Positions 30,778 through 41,577 of a stretch of 64,000 nucleotides of DNA are shown here, piece by piece (within the stretch, counting starts at the first letter, position 1; each line of letters begins with the position of its first letter). The stretch spans positions 496,001 through 560,000 of the forward strand of contig NC_048554.1 in assembly GCF_902806685.2 (NCBI RefSeq), written 5' to 3'. This stretch comes from Maniola hyperantus (Eukaryota; Arthropoda; Insecta; Lepidoptera; Nymphalidae). The translations under genes and the position numbers were made by a program. The notes beneath the pieces were generated by a model. The model did no database searches. It saw nothing but the letters and a program-made list of their open reading frames with translations, and was not told where the DNA came from.

Positions 30778-31607
30778 TCGGGAATTCGGCTAATGATTCG
30801 TGATATCGCGAATTGTGTGGCCTTTTTTAGGGTTCCGTACCTCAAAAGGAAAAACGGAACCCTTATAGGATCACTTTGTTGTCTGTCTGTCTGTCTATCT
30901 GTCTATCTGTCTGTCTGTCTGTCTGTCTGTCTGCCTGTCTGTCTGTCTGTCTTTCTGTCTGTCTGTCTGTCTGTCAAGAAACCTACAGGATACTTTCCGT
31001 TGACCTAAAATCATGAAATTTGGCAGGTAGGTAGGTCTCATAGCAGACATTCGGGGAAATTCGGCGTATCGTCCTGCTGGAGCCGTCTATTCTGTCTTCC
31101 AACGCTAATCTAGCTCGAATGTAGGTTTTTTTAAATCCCGCGGAATTTGCTAATTTTTTCTGGATATAATTAATAAACCACAGGGGTCCTCCCTGTGTTC
31201 TGTATTGATTGTCACAAAATGTCGGTGGTTCTTCTTCTTCTTCTTCGTCGTAGCACTCTTGATAGAGCGGTGGTCATTACGAAGTGACGTTTTCGAAGGC
31301 AGATGTTATACGCCTCACGAGCATTCGCCACTTCTCCCTGCTGACCGATTGTCTGGTACGTTCGTGCACGGGACCGCCCACATTTGATCGGTCCATCGTG
31401 TAGGTGACCTTCCTCGCCCTCCACCTTGCCCTGCACTACAGTACGCTCAATGGTTCTGGAATGTCACGTCTGCCAGCTGCCTGATTTGCCAAACTTATTT
31501 AAAAATTCGCCAAACACAAAACATTCGCCGAATCCCAGTTGATTTGCCGAATGCCGAACTATCGTAGTCTGAACTCGAATCATTTGCTGAATCCCGATAG
31601 TGGAGGC
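30778..31607. mobile_element. Inverted-repeat element with nested repeat F
   Basis: Left end ggctccactatcgggaattc and inner ggctaatgattcg pair with right end cgaatcatttgctg and aatcccgatagtggaggc. The ~830-bp span contains a minus-strand F copy and a (CTT)n-bearing segment of unknown origin. An eroded relative of one end lies at ~59073-59095. Confidence 0.75.
30823..31065 (-). mobile_element. Repeat F copy, minus strand, with long GTCT microsatellite
   Basis: Starts agggttccgtacctcaaaag, then ggatcactttgttgtctgtc and (GTCT)n with ATCT/GCCT variants at 30880-30976, then atcatgaaatttggcaggta. Confidence 0.85.
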
Positions 31608-31727
31608 GAACCATTGGAAGTTGAATAATGAATACTTTCACAAAAGTTTAGATCATTATGAGATTTTTTTAAGATTGCCATGTTTCGGTCACAGTCGGCT
31701 GTCCCTCAAAACCATAATGACACGTCA

Positions 31728-32130
31728 TGTCCAGCGTCAACCTGATGGATTGACGCTGGTTCCCTGGGAACGGGGACGGACGCTAATGTGGGACGCAACT
31801 TGCGTTGACACATTGGCCCCGTGTCATATCAGGGACTAGGGAGACAGAATCAAGACCGGGAGCCGAAGCAGAAACAGCTGAAAACGGCAAGCGGCGCAAG
31901 AATGCCTCTCTTATCGAGAGTTACATTTTTGTTCCGTTTGCCGTGGAGACCCTGGAGCCATAGAGTCTTAGTGCAAAAAAAATTCTACGAGACATTTCAC
32001 CGCGATTAATAGCCTCATCTGGTGACAGAAGGGCGGGCTCATTTTTTGCGCAACGGATCAGCCTGGCTGTCCAGCGCGGAAATGCAGGTAGCATTCTTGG
32101 AACCATTCCACGCGGGCATGATTTGTGACT
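31728..32130 (+). pseudogene. C-terminal remnant of a retroelement polyprotein, broken into several frames
   Basis: Frames give fragments of a C-terminal domain often found at the end of RT-containing insect and cnidarian retroelement proteins: 'DGLTLVPWERGRTLMWDATC', 'DTLAP', an 'ETLEPWS' block, and in another frame 'QRISLAVQRGNAGSILGT' just before a TGA. The frame must change at least twice, so the copy is dead. Family likeness is from memory of the motif and should be checked by search. Confidence 0.6.
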
Positions 32131-32184
32131 AGCTTTAGTTTTATTGTAATATTTTCATTAAAAAAAAATGTAATGTATAGCGTA

Positions 32185-32262
32185 TTCATGATCATCGTCA
32201 TGATCAACCCAGCTGCAGGTCTCCTCTCAGAACGAGAAGAATTAATGTTCTGAATGGTTCCG
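32185..32262 (-). mobile_element. SINE1 3' fragment, minus strand
   Basis: atcgtcatgatcaacccagc and ggtctcctctcagaacgaga. Confidence 0.7.
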
Positions 32263-32303
32263 TGTAGTATAACTCCTATAGCCGCTATAACAACAAATTA
32301 TAA

Positions 32304-32727
32304 AAAACCGGCCAAGTGCGAGTCAGGCTCGCGCAATGAGGGTTCCGTACTACAGTCGTATTTTTTCGACATTTTGCACGATAATTCAAAAACTATGATG
32401 CATAAAAACAAATAAAAATCTGTTTTAGAATGTACCTTTCATATGATACCCCACTTGATATAATCACTCACTTCGAAAGTCCAAAATACTAATTATTAGT
32501 TCATGACCACAATTTAATTTTTTTTGTGTGATCTAACCCTAAATTCACGGTTTTCAGATATTTCCCCAAATGTCAGCTATAAGATCTACCTACCTGCCAA
32601 ATTTCATGATTCTAGGTCAACGGGAAGTACCCTGTAGGTTTCTTGACAGACAGACGGACAGACAGACAGACAACAAAGTGATCCTATAAGGGTTCCGTTT
32701 TTCCTTTTGAGGTACGGAACCCTAAAA
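32304..32727 (+). mobile_element. Repeat F, full-length copy, plus strand
   Basis: Start accggccaagtgcgagtcag, inner gggttccgtactacagtcg, (GACA)n at 32644-32672, end tttgaggtacggaaccctaa. About 420 bp, the best reference copy here. The gggttccgta and tacggaaccc motifs give it inverted-repeat character. Confidence 0.9.
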
Positions 32728-32804
32728 ACCAATATTTATGGCGAATTTCAAAATGGCTGCCAGGCAAACTAAAAACACTTAAAAAGTATATAGTCCTTGC
32801 TTGT

Positions 32805-33010
32805 ACTAGCTTACCTACGCTCGCGGCTTCGTCCGCGTGGACTACATAAATTTCAAAACCCCATTTAACCCACTTAGGGGTAGAATTTCGAAAAATCCTT
32901 CTTACTGGGTAACTACTCTTTACAAAGAACGCACCCTCCAAATTTCATGTCTCTAGGAGCAGCGAATAGGCTGTGCGTTGATATATCAGTCAGTCAGTCA
33001 ATCAGGACTT
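32805..33010 (+). mobile_element. Diverged repeat A/A2 copy, plus strand
   Basis: ctcgcggcttcgtccgcgtg, gaatttcgaaaaatccttct, gtgcgttgatatatcagtca and (CAGT)n. Confidence 0.8.
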
Positions 33011-33219
33011 TGAATTTGATAAAGTATCAACTACGAAAATAAATTTAAATAAAATCAATTCAATTAATAGTTTTGTTTAATTTTGGACTTAAATCTCAAA
33101 TTCTGGGTGGTTCATGAAAAAACGTTAATGTTCAAATATCTCGAAGATTATCGATTTCCGCTCAGTGTATAGGACAAAATTTGTTGCATTTTAGCTCCCC
33201 TATCATATCCTGCAAGCCC

Positions 33220-33290
33220 TGTATATACAGACTATAGTAAGGAGCCCTTCGTGTGCGAGTCCGATTCACACTTGGCCGGTTTTTTCCGTA
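33220..33290 (-). mobile_element. Repeat F head fragment, minus strand
   Basis: gtgtgcgagtccgattcaca and cttggccggttttttccg. Confidence 0.75.
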
Positions 33291-33474
33291 ACTTTTGGAA
33301 ATATCTACCCAGGTAAAAGTTAAAACACACCTCAAAATTGTTGTAACACGAACTTAGCGCATAAATCATGTTTGGATATTTACGAGTGTCGTAAAATTAA
33401 GCTATGAGCTATAAAAGGCAGGCAGCATTGCCGCAGGCGAGCTGACATCAACGACAGACATATTATTATGGCTT

Positions 33475-33708
33475 TTTAGGGTTCCGTACCTCAAAAGAAA
33501 AACGGAACCCTTATAGGATCACTTTGTTGTCTGTCTGTCTGTCGGTCTGTTCTAAACGTTTAATCTGATCGTTTCGTCAGATCGATGTGATTTTTTGCAT
33601 GCTAAAGATCTAGAGAGTGACATTGTTTTCTTCAGTGACACGACGGACAGACAGACAACAAAGTGATCCTATAAGGAAAAACCTTTTGAGGTACGGAACT
33701 CTAAAAGT
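33475..33708. mobile_element. Two opposed repeat F end fragments
   Basis: Minus-strand F start at 33475-33548 (agggttccgtacctcaaaag; gtctgtctgtctgtcgg) and plus-strand F end at 33643-33706 (gacggacagacagacaacaa; ttttgaggtacggaactcta), so the ~230 bp is roughly palindromic at its edges. Confidence 0.75.
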
Positions 33709-33794
33709 CACATCGAGCCGCTTAGTTGCGACATGACTGTAGGATTGTGTTAGTGGAATAAATATAAACACACTTTGGCATTTATGTAATGATT

Positions 33795-34020
33795 TTTAGG
33801 GTTCCGTACCTCAAAAGGAAAAACGGAACCCTTATAGGATCACTTTGTTGTCTGTCTGTCGGTCTGTCAAGACAACCTATAGGGTACTTCCCGTAGAATC
33901 ATGAAATTTGGCAGGTAGGTAGGTCTTATAGCAGACATTAGGGGAAATATCTGAAAACCGTGAATTTGTGATTACATCACATAAAAAAAATGTGTCAAAT
34001 AAGTTGTGATAGCTACACTA
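33795..34020 (-). mobile_element. Repeat F copy, minus strand, truncated
   Basis: gggttccgtacctcaaaagg, short GTCT/GTCG tract, atgaaatttggcaggtaggt, gtgaatttgtgattacatca. Confidence 0.85.
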
Positions 34021-34078
34021 TGATGCTACAGCGTATAATTACTTATGTCTTTCAAACAATAAGTTAATTTTATAAAAT

Positions 34079-34260
34079 GAAACTCGCGACTTCGTCCACG
34101 TAGAATCTTATAAAATTTCCGTGAAAATCCTTTAATTTTTCGGCTATGTCCGTTTCCGGGATGCACTGCACCTTTCGGGAAAATCAGTCAATCGGTTGTT
34201 ACTGGTAAACAGACACACCAAGATGAAAAGTAGCCTATTTCACTCTCCAGGTCTTTAACT
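34079..34260 (+). mobile_element. Repeat B-like fragments
   Basis: ctcgcgacttcgtccacgta, ggctatgtccgtttccggga and aagtagcctatttcactctc in a degenerate arrangement. Confidence 0.55.
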
Positions 34261-34275
34261 ATAAAAATCCATGCA

Positions 34276-34795
34276 AAAAAACCGGCCAAGTGCGAATTAG
34301 ACTCGCCCACCGAGAGTTCCGTTGTACAGTTGTATTTTTTTGACATTTTGCACGAAAAATTTAAAACTATCACGCATAAAATAAATGAAAATATGTTTTA
34401 AAATGTACATGTAAAGCCCTTTCATATGATATCCCACTTGGTATATTAATCTTACTTTGAAAGTTGAAAATACTAATTATTTATTCATGTTATTTTATTG
34501 AACCACAACAGAATCAAACAAAAAAATTACATTATCAAAATCATAGGCGGCTACAGCATGCGAAAGACGGATAAGTCCTGCGAAGCTTATGTACATTTTT
34601 TTTTTTTTTGTGAAGTAACTACAAATTCACAATTTTCGGATTTTCCCCTTTACTTGTGCTATAAGACCTACCTATCTGCCAAATTTCATGATTCTAGGTC
34701 AACGGAAAGTGTTTATAAGTTTCTTGACAGACAGACAGACAACAAAGTGATCCTATAAGGGTTCCTTTTTCCTTTTGAGGTACGGAACCCTAAAG
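34276..34795 (+). mobile_element. Repeat F copy, plus strand, with a foreign internal segment
   Basis: Head ccggccaagtgcgaattaga and end ttttgaggtacggaacccta are both present. About 110 bp near 34490-34600 (cataggcggctacagcatgc area, with T-rich end) has no counterpart in other F copies. Confidence 0.8.
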
Positions 34796-34993
34796 ATCAC
34801 GTCTATCCGTTGCTTCGTTGCAGCGTAACTGACAGACAAAAATAGCCTTTCGTATATTTCTGATTTTTTTACTATTTCTCAACTTACTAATTATGGTTTG
34901 GGCTTATGTTTTTCCTCTCGCCTGTACATATAATAATAGTCAATATTAGAAAGCGAGTCGGCGGCGTCCGTGGCGCCACAAAACTTAATTATA

Positions 34994-35288
34994 CAGTACC
35001 CGTAGTACAACATTTTACGTCTCACCAAATCAAACCAAATTCGAGAGTCGAAATGCTTCCGCGTTACAGTAAACTGGATCTTAAATGCCTTGTTTTAAAG
35101 CTCAAGTTTGTCTACACTTCTACAGTCAGCGCTCCAAGCGGTAACATTGCGAAATTAAAATCAGTGGCATTGAATATTTGACTTCAATTCAAGGGTGTTT
35201 AGGTCCATTTTGCTGTAACGCGGAAGTATTTCGACTCTCGAATTTGGTTTCGTTTGGTGAGACGTAAAATCTTGTACTACGGGTACAG
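34994..35288. mobile_element. Element Q: MITE with ~95-bp terminal inverted repeats
   Basis: Left cagtacccgtagtacaacat through ttcgagagtcgaaatgcttc and cgcgttacag; right ctgtaacgcggaagtatttc through ttttacgtctcaccaaacg-complement to gtactacgggtacag. Length 295 bp, few mismatches between arms, no ORF of note. Only one copy in the window. Confidence 0.9.
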
Positions 35289-35539
35289 ACCGACAATGCG
35301 CGTGTTATATAAGAAAGTTGATTCTCTACGCAACTGCCTACTTTGCACGCGTTTTTGGCTATTCCAACCACATTTTTAACCGACTTCAAAACAAGGAGAT
35401 TCACAATTTAACTTGTCTATGTATGCAATATGCATTGTACAATATACATGTACTTACAGCGTACATTAGCTTTTTATTGCCATTGTACACACAAACACAC
35501 ACACACACATATAAGAAGTCTTTGACTATAAGGTCCTGT

Positions 35540-35675
35540 ATTTGACCTACCCATTCAAAAAATCACGACAATCCGTTGCTCTGTTGCGATGTGACTAAAG
35601 AACAAACCAATAAATCAACAAACCAACAGATCAATAAACCAACAAACAAACACACTTTCGCATTGATAATAATCT
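35540..35675 (+). mobile_element. Repeat B 3' part
   Basis: caatccgttgctctgttgcg, repeated caacaaaccaac, and cacactttcgcattgataat. Confidence 0.7.
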
Positions 35676-35689
35676 AAAATATATAATCT

Positions 35690-35914
35690 AAATATATAAA
35701 AGGAAAAGGTGACTGACTCACTGACTGAGTGGTCTATCAACGCACAGCGCAAACTACTGGACGGATCGGGCTGTTTGGCATAGCTATTATGACGTATAGA
35801 TACGATATACGATACGATAAGAAAGGATTTTTGAAAATTCAACCCTTAAGGCGGTGAAATAGGGGGTTGAAATTTGTGTAGTCCACGCGGACGAAGTCGC
35901 GAGCATGAGCTAGT
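35690..35914 (-). mobile_element. Repeat A copy, minus strand
   Basis: Starts aatatataaaaggaaaaggt; body partly scrambled near 35780-35820 (tacgatatacgatacgataa); ends cgcggacgaagtcgcgagca. Confidence 0.85.
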
Positions 35915-35929
35915 CTTCTTCTGTCTTCT

Positions 35930-36172
35930 ATATATATAAAAGGAAAAGGTGACTGACTGACTGACTGACTGAATGACTGACTGACTGACTGATCTATCAA
36001 CGCACAGCTCAAACTACTGGACGGATCGGGCTGAAATTTGGCATGCAGATAGCTATTATGACGAAGGCATCCGCTAAGAAAGGATTTTTGAAAATTCAAC
36101 TCCTAAGGGGGTGAAATAGGGTTTTGAAATTTTGTAGTCCACGCGTACAAAGTCGCGAGCATAAGCTAGTAG
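35930..36172 (-). mobile_element. Repeat A copy, minus strand
   Basis: A second head-to-tail A copy: (GACT)n at 35951-35994, complete body, end gtcgcgagcataagctag. Confidence 0.9.
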
Positions 36173-36550
36173 TATATATGGTTGAATAGTGTGATATTAC
36201 GATTTATTGAACACGCTGTATAACCTGAGAATTGCCCAACAATTCGTACACCAAACATGCCAAGTAGGTACACTTAACCCTATCATCCCAATCGCGCAAT
36301 CTTATCAGTAGTGAGATAAGCGGCGGTCGTCGACCCGGCCTAGTTAGCGCTTGTTGCCACGCGAGCTAAAACCGTCAGCACTAGCCTCGTTGCCTCACGT
36401 GAATATAGGGTTGCCTCACTTGCCAGCTGTACAATCTATAAATTAGAATCAGGAGCTTGAAACTCTGGATTTTCGAGCGTAAAAGCCGAAAATATGTCTA
36501 TTAGTGATTAATTTAAACCACGTAAATCGGATTTTTTTTAATCTGTGTAA
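36173..36550. other. Unassigned sequence
   Basis: No repeat or gene recognised. Confidence 0.3.
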
Positions 36551-36554
36551 ATTA

Positions 36555-36860
36555 GGGTTTTCTTTACGTGATCAAATCAGAAATGAGGAGATCCGTAGGA
36601 GAACTAAAGTAACCGACATAGCTCAACGGGTTGCGAAGCTGAAGTGGCAATGGGCAGGGCACATAGTTCGTACAACCGATAGACGTTGGGGTCCCAAGGT
36701 GCTGGAATGGCGACCTCGCACCGAAAATAACGTTAGAAGATCCCCCACTAGGACGTACGACATCAGACGAGTCGCAGGGAGTCGCTGGATTTAGAAGTCC
36801 CTAAAAAGACCTATGTCCAGCTGTGGACGTCTATCGGTTGATGATGATGATGATGATGAA
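36555..36860 (+). mobile_element. RTE-clade LINE 3' end with (ATG)n tail, plus strand
   Basis: Encodes 'RDQIRNEEIRRRTKVTDIAQ', 'VAKLKWQWAGHIVRTTDRRW', then a damaged 'TRTYDIRRVAGSRWI' and a TAG. The tail is ctatcggttgatgatgatga, with ATG units to 36860. The 5' truncation is at ~36550. Confidence 0.9.
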
Positions 36861-37059
36861 TTGGGGGTTAGTTAGGCTGTCGGTTAAAAATTAGAAAAGA
36901 ATTAGGAAACTTATATACCTACACGAAAACTGGTACCTAATTGTCAAAAATGAAGTAGGTAAGTAATTTAGAAAATTCCACCTCATCCATTTTCAAAAAT
37001 TCTACTAGAGCGAAGGCAAGGTGACCTTAGCTCTATTTTATTAACTAATAAAAAATAAA

Positions 37060-37330
37060 ATAATTTAACATTGTTAAAAGGTGGGTTAGGTTGGGATAAA
37101 AATCAAACAATTCCCCTAGTCCCTAATGCGCCGGATGGCAAACGCGAAATAAATTTGAAACCCGGACAATATGCAAAATTCAACCTAGACGCTCCCCGGA
37201 AGCCCTCCAATCTAGAACAAATCCGGGGGAACCGGGGACGGATGGCAACCCTCGGTGGAGAGTGGAGACGCGAGTTCAAGCGAGTTTATAAACTGAACTA
37301 CCGTTGCGTGGACTTTTTATAAGAAACATT
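37060..37330 (+). other. GC-richer segment with an 83-codon frame, probably a dispersed repeat
   Basis: Contains caatatgcaaaattcaacct, ccccggaagccctccaatct and gggggaaccggggacggatg, sequence of a kind I associate with MITE-type repeats in Lepidoptera. No second copy occurs here, so this stays tentative. Confidence 0.25.
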
Positions 37331-38034
37331 TAAGATTTGATCTAGTCAAGGGAGAAATGAGAATCTTACTACACGGCTGCCCAAAAAAGGTGTGTAATGT
37401 TTTCAGGGTTAATGTATATGTATATGAGTTTTTTTATCCCACCATAACTTCTAAATGCCTGGACAGATTTGGATGTTTGAGGAATCGTTAGAATCCTTAG
37501 ATCATCCGTAGAGACAGTGGTTATAATTTTTTTGAAAAAATTCGATATGGCAGTACATTCGTGATTTTTATTATTTTTTAGTATTCGTTGTTATAAAAAG
37601 AAAAAAAAAATTTGGAGACCCCTAATTTTTGGATGTAACATCCCGTCAGGTAGATTTTGTTTGTATAAAATGTAGCCTATGTCACCCGGACCATAACAAC
37701 GATTCAATTGACACCTCATCAAAATCGGCCCAGTAGTTTAGGCGCTACGGTGGAACACACATAGATACAAACATAAATACATACATATATAGACTGCTAA
37801 AACATAACCTTTCCTTTTGGCTTTGTCGTAGTTGGGTAAAAAAGGTGATATTTAGGTACAATAAATTCGTAAACCGCTATTTTTTATGAATAGTAAAAAT
37901 ACAGATAACATATTTTGCTTTTGTTATGAAATTTGGTTTGAAAGTATATTTAGTCAACGCGGAAGTCGCGGGCCTAAGCTAATATTTTTTTTAAAGCAAC
38001 ATAATATTGTAATAATGGAATAGAGTATAATATG
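37331..38034. other. Unassigned sequence with a repeat-end fragment
   Basis: A LINE-tail-like stretch (atgtagcctatgtcacccgg, tcggcccagtagtttaggcg, acatacatatatagactgct) spans 37660-37800. A 'caacgcggaagtcgcgggcc' repeat end lies near 37955. Confidence 0.4.
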
Positions 38035-38215
38035 ATAATCCTCACCATCGTCTCAACCCATCGGTCACAACTGAGCACGAGTCTCGTCTCAGAATGAGAA
38101 CGGTTAAGGGCATAGTCCACCGCGCTGGTGAAGTGTGGATTCTCATACTTTACACACCTTTGAAAACCTCAGACATGCGCTTCCACTCTGTGTTTTTCTT
38201 CTCAATTGAATATTG
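38035..38215 (-). mobile_element. SINE1 3' part, minus strand, diverged
   Basis: gtctcgtctcagaatgagaa, catagtccaccgcgctggtg, catactttacacacctttga. Confidence 0.7.
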
Positions 38216-38504
38216 ATATTATTTATCTATTCCGCAGATTAGGTATGCAAGCACCATAATTCAAAACAAAGAAAGGCGCTATATTATAATAGGTGGGTTG
38301 GTATATGTAGCTGTGAGCGGTGTGAACCAAATAATGTGGGCATTGAAGCGTTCTAGACACGTTTAGCTTCATTGAACATTGTTAAACGGTACAAAAACCC
38401 CACGACCCTGGGCCAGACCTTAACGTACATATAACACTGGTACAGACTCTGTACCAGTCTCTATCAGAAGTTAGTATAGCGGTCTCTCTGTTACGTAAAG
38501 AAGT

Positions 38505-38717
38505 AAAAGAAAAGGTGACTGACTGACTGATTGATCGATCAACGCACAGCTGAAACTACTGGACGGATTGGGCTGAAATTTGGCATGCAGATAGCTATTA
38601 TGTTATGACGTAGGCATCCGCTAAAAAAGGATTTTTGAAAATTAAACCCTTAAGGGGGTGAAATAGGGGTTTGAAATTTGTGTAGTCTACGCGGACGAAG
38701 TCGCGAGCATAAGCTAG
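38505..38717 (-). mobile_element. Repeat A copy, minus strand
   Basis: gaaaaggtgactgactgact through the reversed body to acgcggacgaagtcgcgagc. Confidence 0.9.
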
Positions 38718-38719
38718 TT

Positions 38720-38960
38720 TCATGTGAAAAAATAAGTTCGGTAAGTATTTATTTTTGATTTGCTCAAAAGTAAGACAAAAATCGCTGTCGCTTATGTTAC
38801 CGCTACACTTTATAATGTGTCGTGAATCCTCTAAAGTCAGCACAAAAAGTGTCTTGTCTCTACACGACACCGCACTCATTAGCACACGTGTCGCCTTCAC
38901 GAGCTCGTCGCTGTCCTTGTCCTTGCCAGATAATAGACGAACAAAAAGTAAATAAACATT
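38720..38960 (-). other. Candidate coding fragment of unknown family, minus strand
   Basis: Between repeat A and another repeat end is a minus-strand frame with protein-like composition and GC-favouring third bases: 'DSDELVKATRVLMSAVSC', 'KTLFVLTLEDSRHIIKCSG', 'SDSDFCLTFEQIKN'. The frame runs straight into repeat A, which supplies its stop, so the true 3' boundary is unknown. No GT donor is seen at the junction. It could be a captured exon, a host-gene remnant, or chance. Confidence 0.25.
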
Positions 38961-38964
38961 CAAA

Positions 38965-39137
38965 CTTCACTTAAAATTTCCTGAAAAAGAATCGACTGTT
39001 AGGCGGTACGAAGTTCGCCGGGGCAGCTAGTATAGTATTATAATGTAAACTAGCTTCTGCGCGCCGCTTCGCCCGCGTGGCCCTTTTTTAACCGACTTCA
39101 AAAAAAGGAGGAGGTTCTCAATTCGTCGGAATCTTTT
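38965..39137 (+). mobile_element. Retroelement tail fragments
   Basis: aagaatcgactgttaggcgg, cgaagttcgccggggcagct, then 'ttaaccgacttcaaaaaaag' and ggttctcaattcgtcggaat. Confidence 0.6.
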
Positions 39138-39289
39138 TTTTTTTTTTTTTTTTTTATGTATTTTCAGAAACAAACATTATAACAAATGGCATTTTTTTTT
39201 CAGAAACAAACATAACATCAGGACGCGCACTCTGAACAGCACTGAATAACACAATAACACATATAACCTTCCATCCTGAAACACGTACT

Positions 39290-39540
39290 TCTTCAATTGT
39301 GACCAAAAACCCAAATACCAATTTTCATGCAAATAACTTGAAAAATGACCGACTTTCATACAAACTTCCATCCCCCATTTAACCCACTTAGGGGTGGAAT
39401 TTCGAAAAATCCTTTCTTACTGGATACCTACTCTTTACAAAGAATATACCCTCCAAATTTCATGTCTTTAGGACCAGCGGTTTAGGCTGGGCGTTGATAT
39501 ATATGTCAGTCAGTCAGTCAGCCAGGACTTTGAATTTTAT
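39290..39540 (+). mobile_element. Repeat A2 copy, plus strand
   Basis: aattttcatgcaaataactt, cccacttaggggtggaattt, actctttacaaagaatatac and (CAGT)n, ending in a TA tract. Confidence 0.75.
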
Positions 39541-39547
39541 ATATATA

Positions 39548-39798
39548 TGTCGGAGATACTCGGCAGTAATCGGGACGCAAACGTTGTCTAGTGGCGTTGA
39601 TCGAGTCTACGCATTATGACACAATCTGGGTTTCCATGGACACGTAAGAAAAACAATATGGTTTGAAGATGGTAAGAGAAGCGACTTGTGTACTTGTGTA
39701 GAATCGTATCCCGCGTTCCTATTAAGCCAACATAATAACCCTGTAGATAAACGCCCAATAGAAGGAAATAAGACGATCCTAGAGCTCTCTGCCGATAT
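39548..39798 (+). repeat. Left LTR of the TRIM-like element
   Basis: tgtcggagatactcggcagt to agctctctgccgatat; pairs with 41134-41384. Confidence 0.8.
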
Positions 39799-41133
39799 CA
39801 GAAGCGGGATCAGTGTTGGCACAGACCGGGAACAACGGGAACGGTAATGATAATTGGCGTACACTGTTTGAACAACAGAACGAAAACATGCGTGAACGGA
39901 TTGTCACCTTACAATAGCCTAAACCAAATTACCGTGGAGATTTACCCGAGTTTGATTACCTGATAACCAGGCACGGATTCAAGATCATGCACGACGAACG
40001 ATTATGACGTATGAAATCAAAATCAAAATAATTTATTCAAACTACGAGGATCCGAGCTATGGCGTTTACAACTAATATTCCTTTGCGGGACGAGCGCGAC
40101 GAGGGCAGCTGGTGAGCGACACGTAGATGTCTGCGTCGTACAACCAATTTTAGGCATATTGGAACATAAAGGTGATGTAAATGCATTTTCTTAAGATTCC
40201 TGTGTTGAGTGCTCGTTATTTAAATAAAGTTTTACATTCAAGTTTAACGCTGAATGTGTTAATAATGTGGTTTCTGTGGCTGCTATTGGTCAAACACGAG
40301 TGTTCAGTACCTACGGAATGGATTTTATGTTGTGTACGTGACCGTTATACGTTAAAAGCTCTAAATTTAAATAGAAGTTACAAAATATGCACATGATAAA
40401 TTTAAAAAAATGCCAGTAGGTCATGTACCACTCGAAGTGACGTAAACAATGTAATTGATGATCATGATGATGAGTAAGGTGATCAGTAACAGCTCGAGTA
40501 GAAACTCTATCGGCCATATGAAGTTTGACCGTGCCAGTAGTTATTACGTAGTCGCAGCCCGGTAGAAATCGGTGTCTCTTGGGGCAACTTGAGAGTCCGT
40601 GGGCGCGCGATGCGCGTTTAGCTCTGGTGGAGGTCGGGGTCTTGAGAGACCGTAGCGCAGACAGGTGCGCGTGTGTATGGGAGATGCACACGGATGATCC
40701 ACTGTTATGGATGTGAGAGTGAAACCGCAATCCACGGGGGATGGATGTGCGTGGGCAATTACAATTGCTCGTTGGCTGTGGGAGCCGGGCCGATAGGAGT
40801 ATTGACTCGAGTGTTTTAGATTTTTAAAGTAAACGACTGATACATGGCTGTGGTAAAAAAAAATGATTGAGAACCTATTTGTTTTGTTTATGAACAATAA
40901 TGCGAAATAAACTGTAGCTCAGTTAAATGGTTTCTAGATATTTGAAATAACTGGCGATAATGATTTTAATGATTCTAAGATTTTCTTTATGGAAGTTGAG
41001 GTCAGAATTGGCCGAGGAATCAAGTACTCGTCGGTAAGTGTTTAAATAGCTACTCTTTGGTTGTTTTATTTCTTCTCAGAGTAACTGCAGCTGATGTACT
41101 TCACACGAGGGCGTGTGCTGCTAAGGACAGGCG
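39799..41133 (+). other. Interior of the TRIM-like element
   Basis: No retroviral domains. Several 70-140-codon frames on both strands (40181-40897) show no family likeness. An 'aaatcaaaatcaaaataatt' A-rich patch is at ~40017-40035. Confidence 0.4.
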
Positions 41134-41384
41134 TGTCGGAGATACTCGGCAGTAATCGGGACGCAAACGTTGTCTAGTGGCGTTGATCGAGTCTACGCAT
41201 TATGACACAATCTGGGTTTCCATGGACACGTAAGAAAAACAATATGGTTTGAAGATGGTAAGAGAAACGACTTGTGTACTTGTGTAGAATCGTATCCCGC
41301 GTTCCTATTAAGCCAACATAATAACCCTGTAGATAAACGCCCAATAGAAGGAAATAAGACGATCCTAGAGCTCTCTGCCGATAT
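41134..41384 (+). repeat. Right LTR of the TRIM-like element
   Basis: Same length as the left LTR with no indel. Preceded by a poor purine tract (aaggacagg), so the plus-strand primer is not obvious. Confidence 0.8.
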
Positions 41385-41577
41385 ATATAATAAGTAATGT
41401 GTACGTACGTGGTCCCTGTGGTCCCGCCGTGACCACGACTCATGCAACGGGTTCGAAATATCGATAAATCAAAATCATCATATCAATCGTGGTATCTACC
41501 CGTTACTTACTTCACAATAAGACTGGACGTAACTATAAGAGTTCCTTTACTTCTTACGGAATCCTAAAATTACCTAT

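Larger units (their letters stand above)
39548..41384 (+). mobile_element. Small non-autonomous LTR element (TRIM-like), 1.84 kb
   Basis: Two 251-bp direct repeats, 39548-39798 and 41134-41384, begin TGTCGG and are nearly identical (at least one difference: gaagcgact / gaaacgact). They flank ~1.33 kb. ATATA lies outside each end (39543-39547; 41385-41389), consistent with a 5-bp target duplication, though in an AT tract. Just inside LTR 1 is atcagaagcggg, close to the motif at the same place in the 46-51 kb element, a possible primer-binding site. The interior has no gag or pol. Direction is set by that motif. Confidence 0.75.

Noticed and set aside
30876..30980. Cys/Leu/Ser-rich (LSVCLSV)n frame
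   Set aside because: Translation of a GTCT microsatellite inside repeat F.
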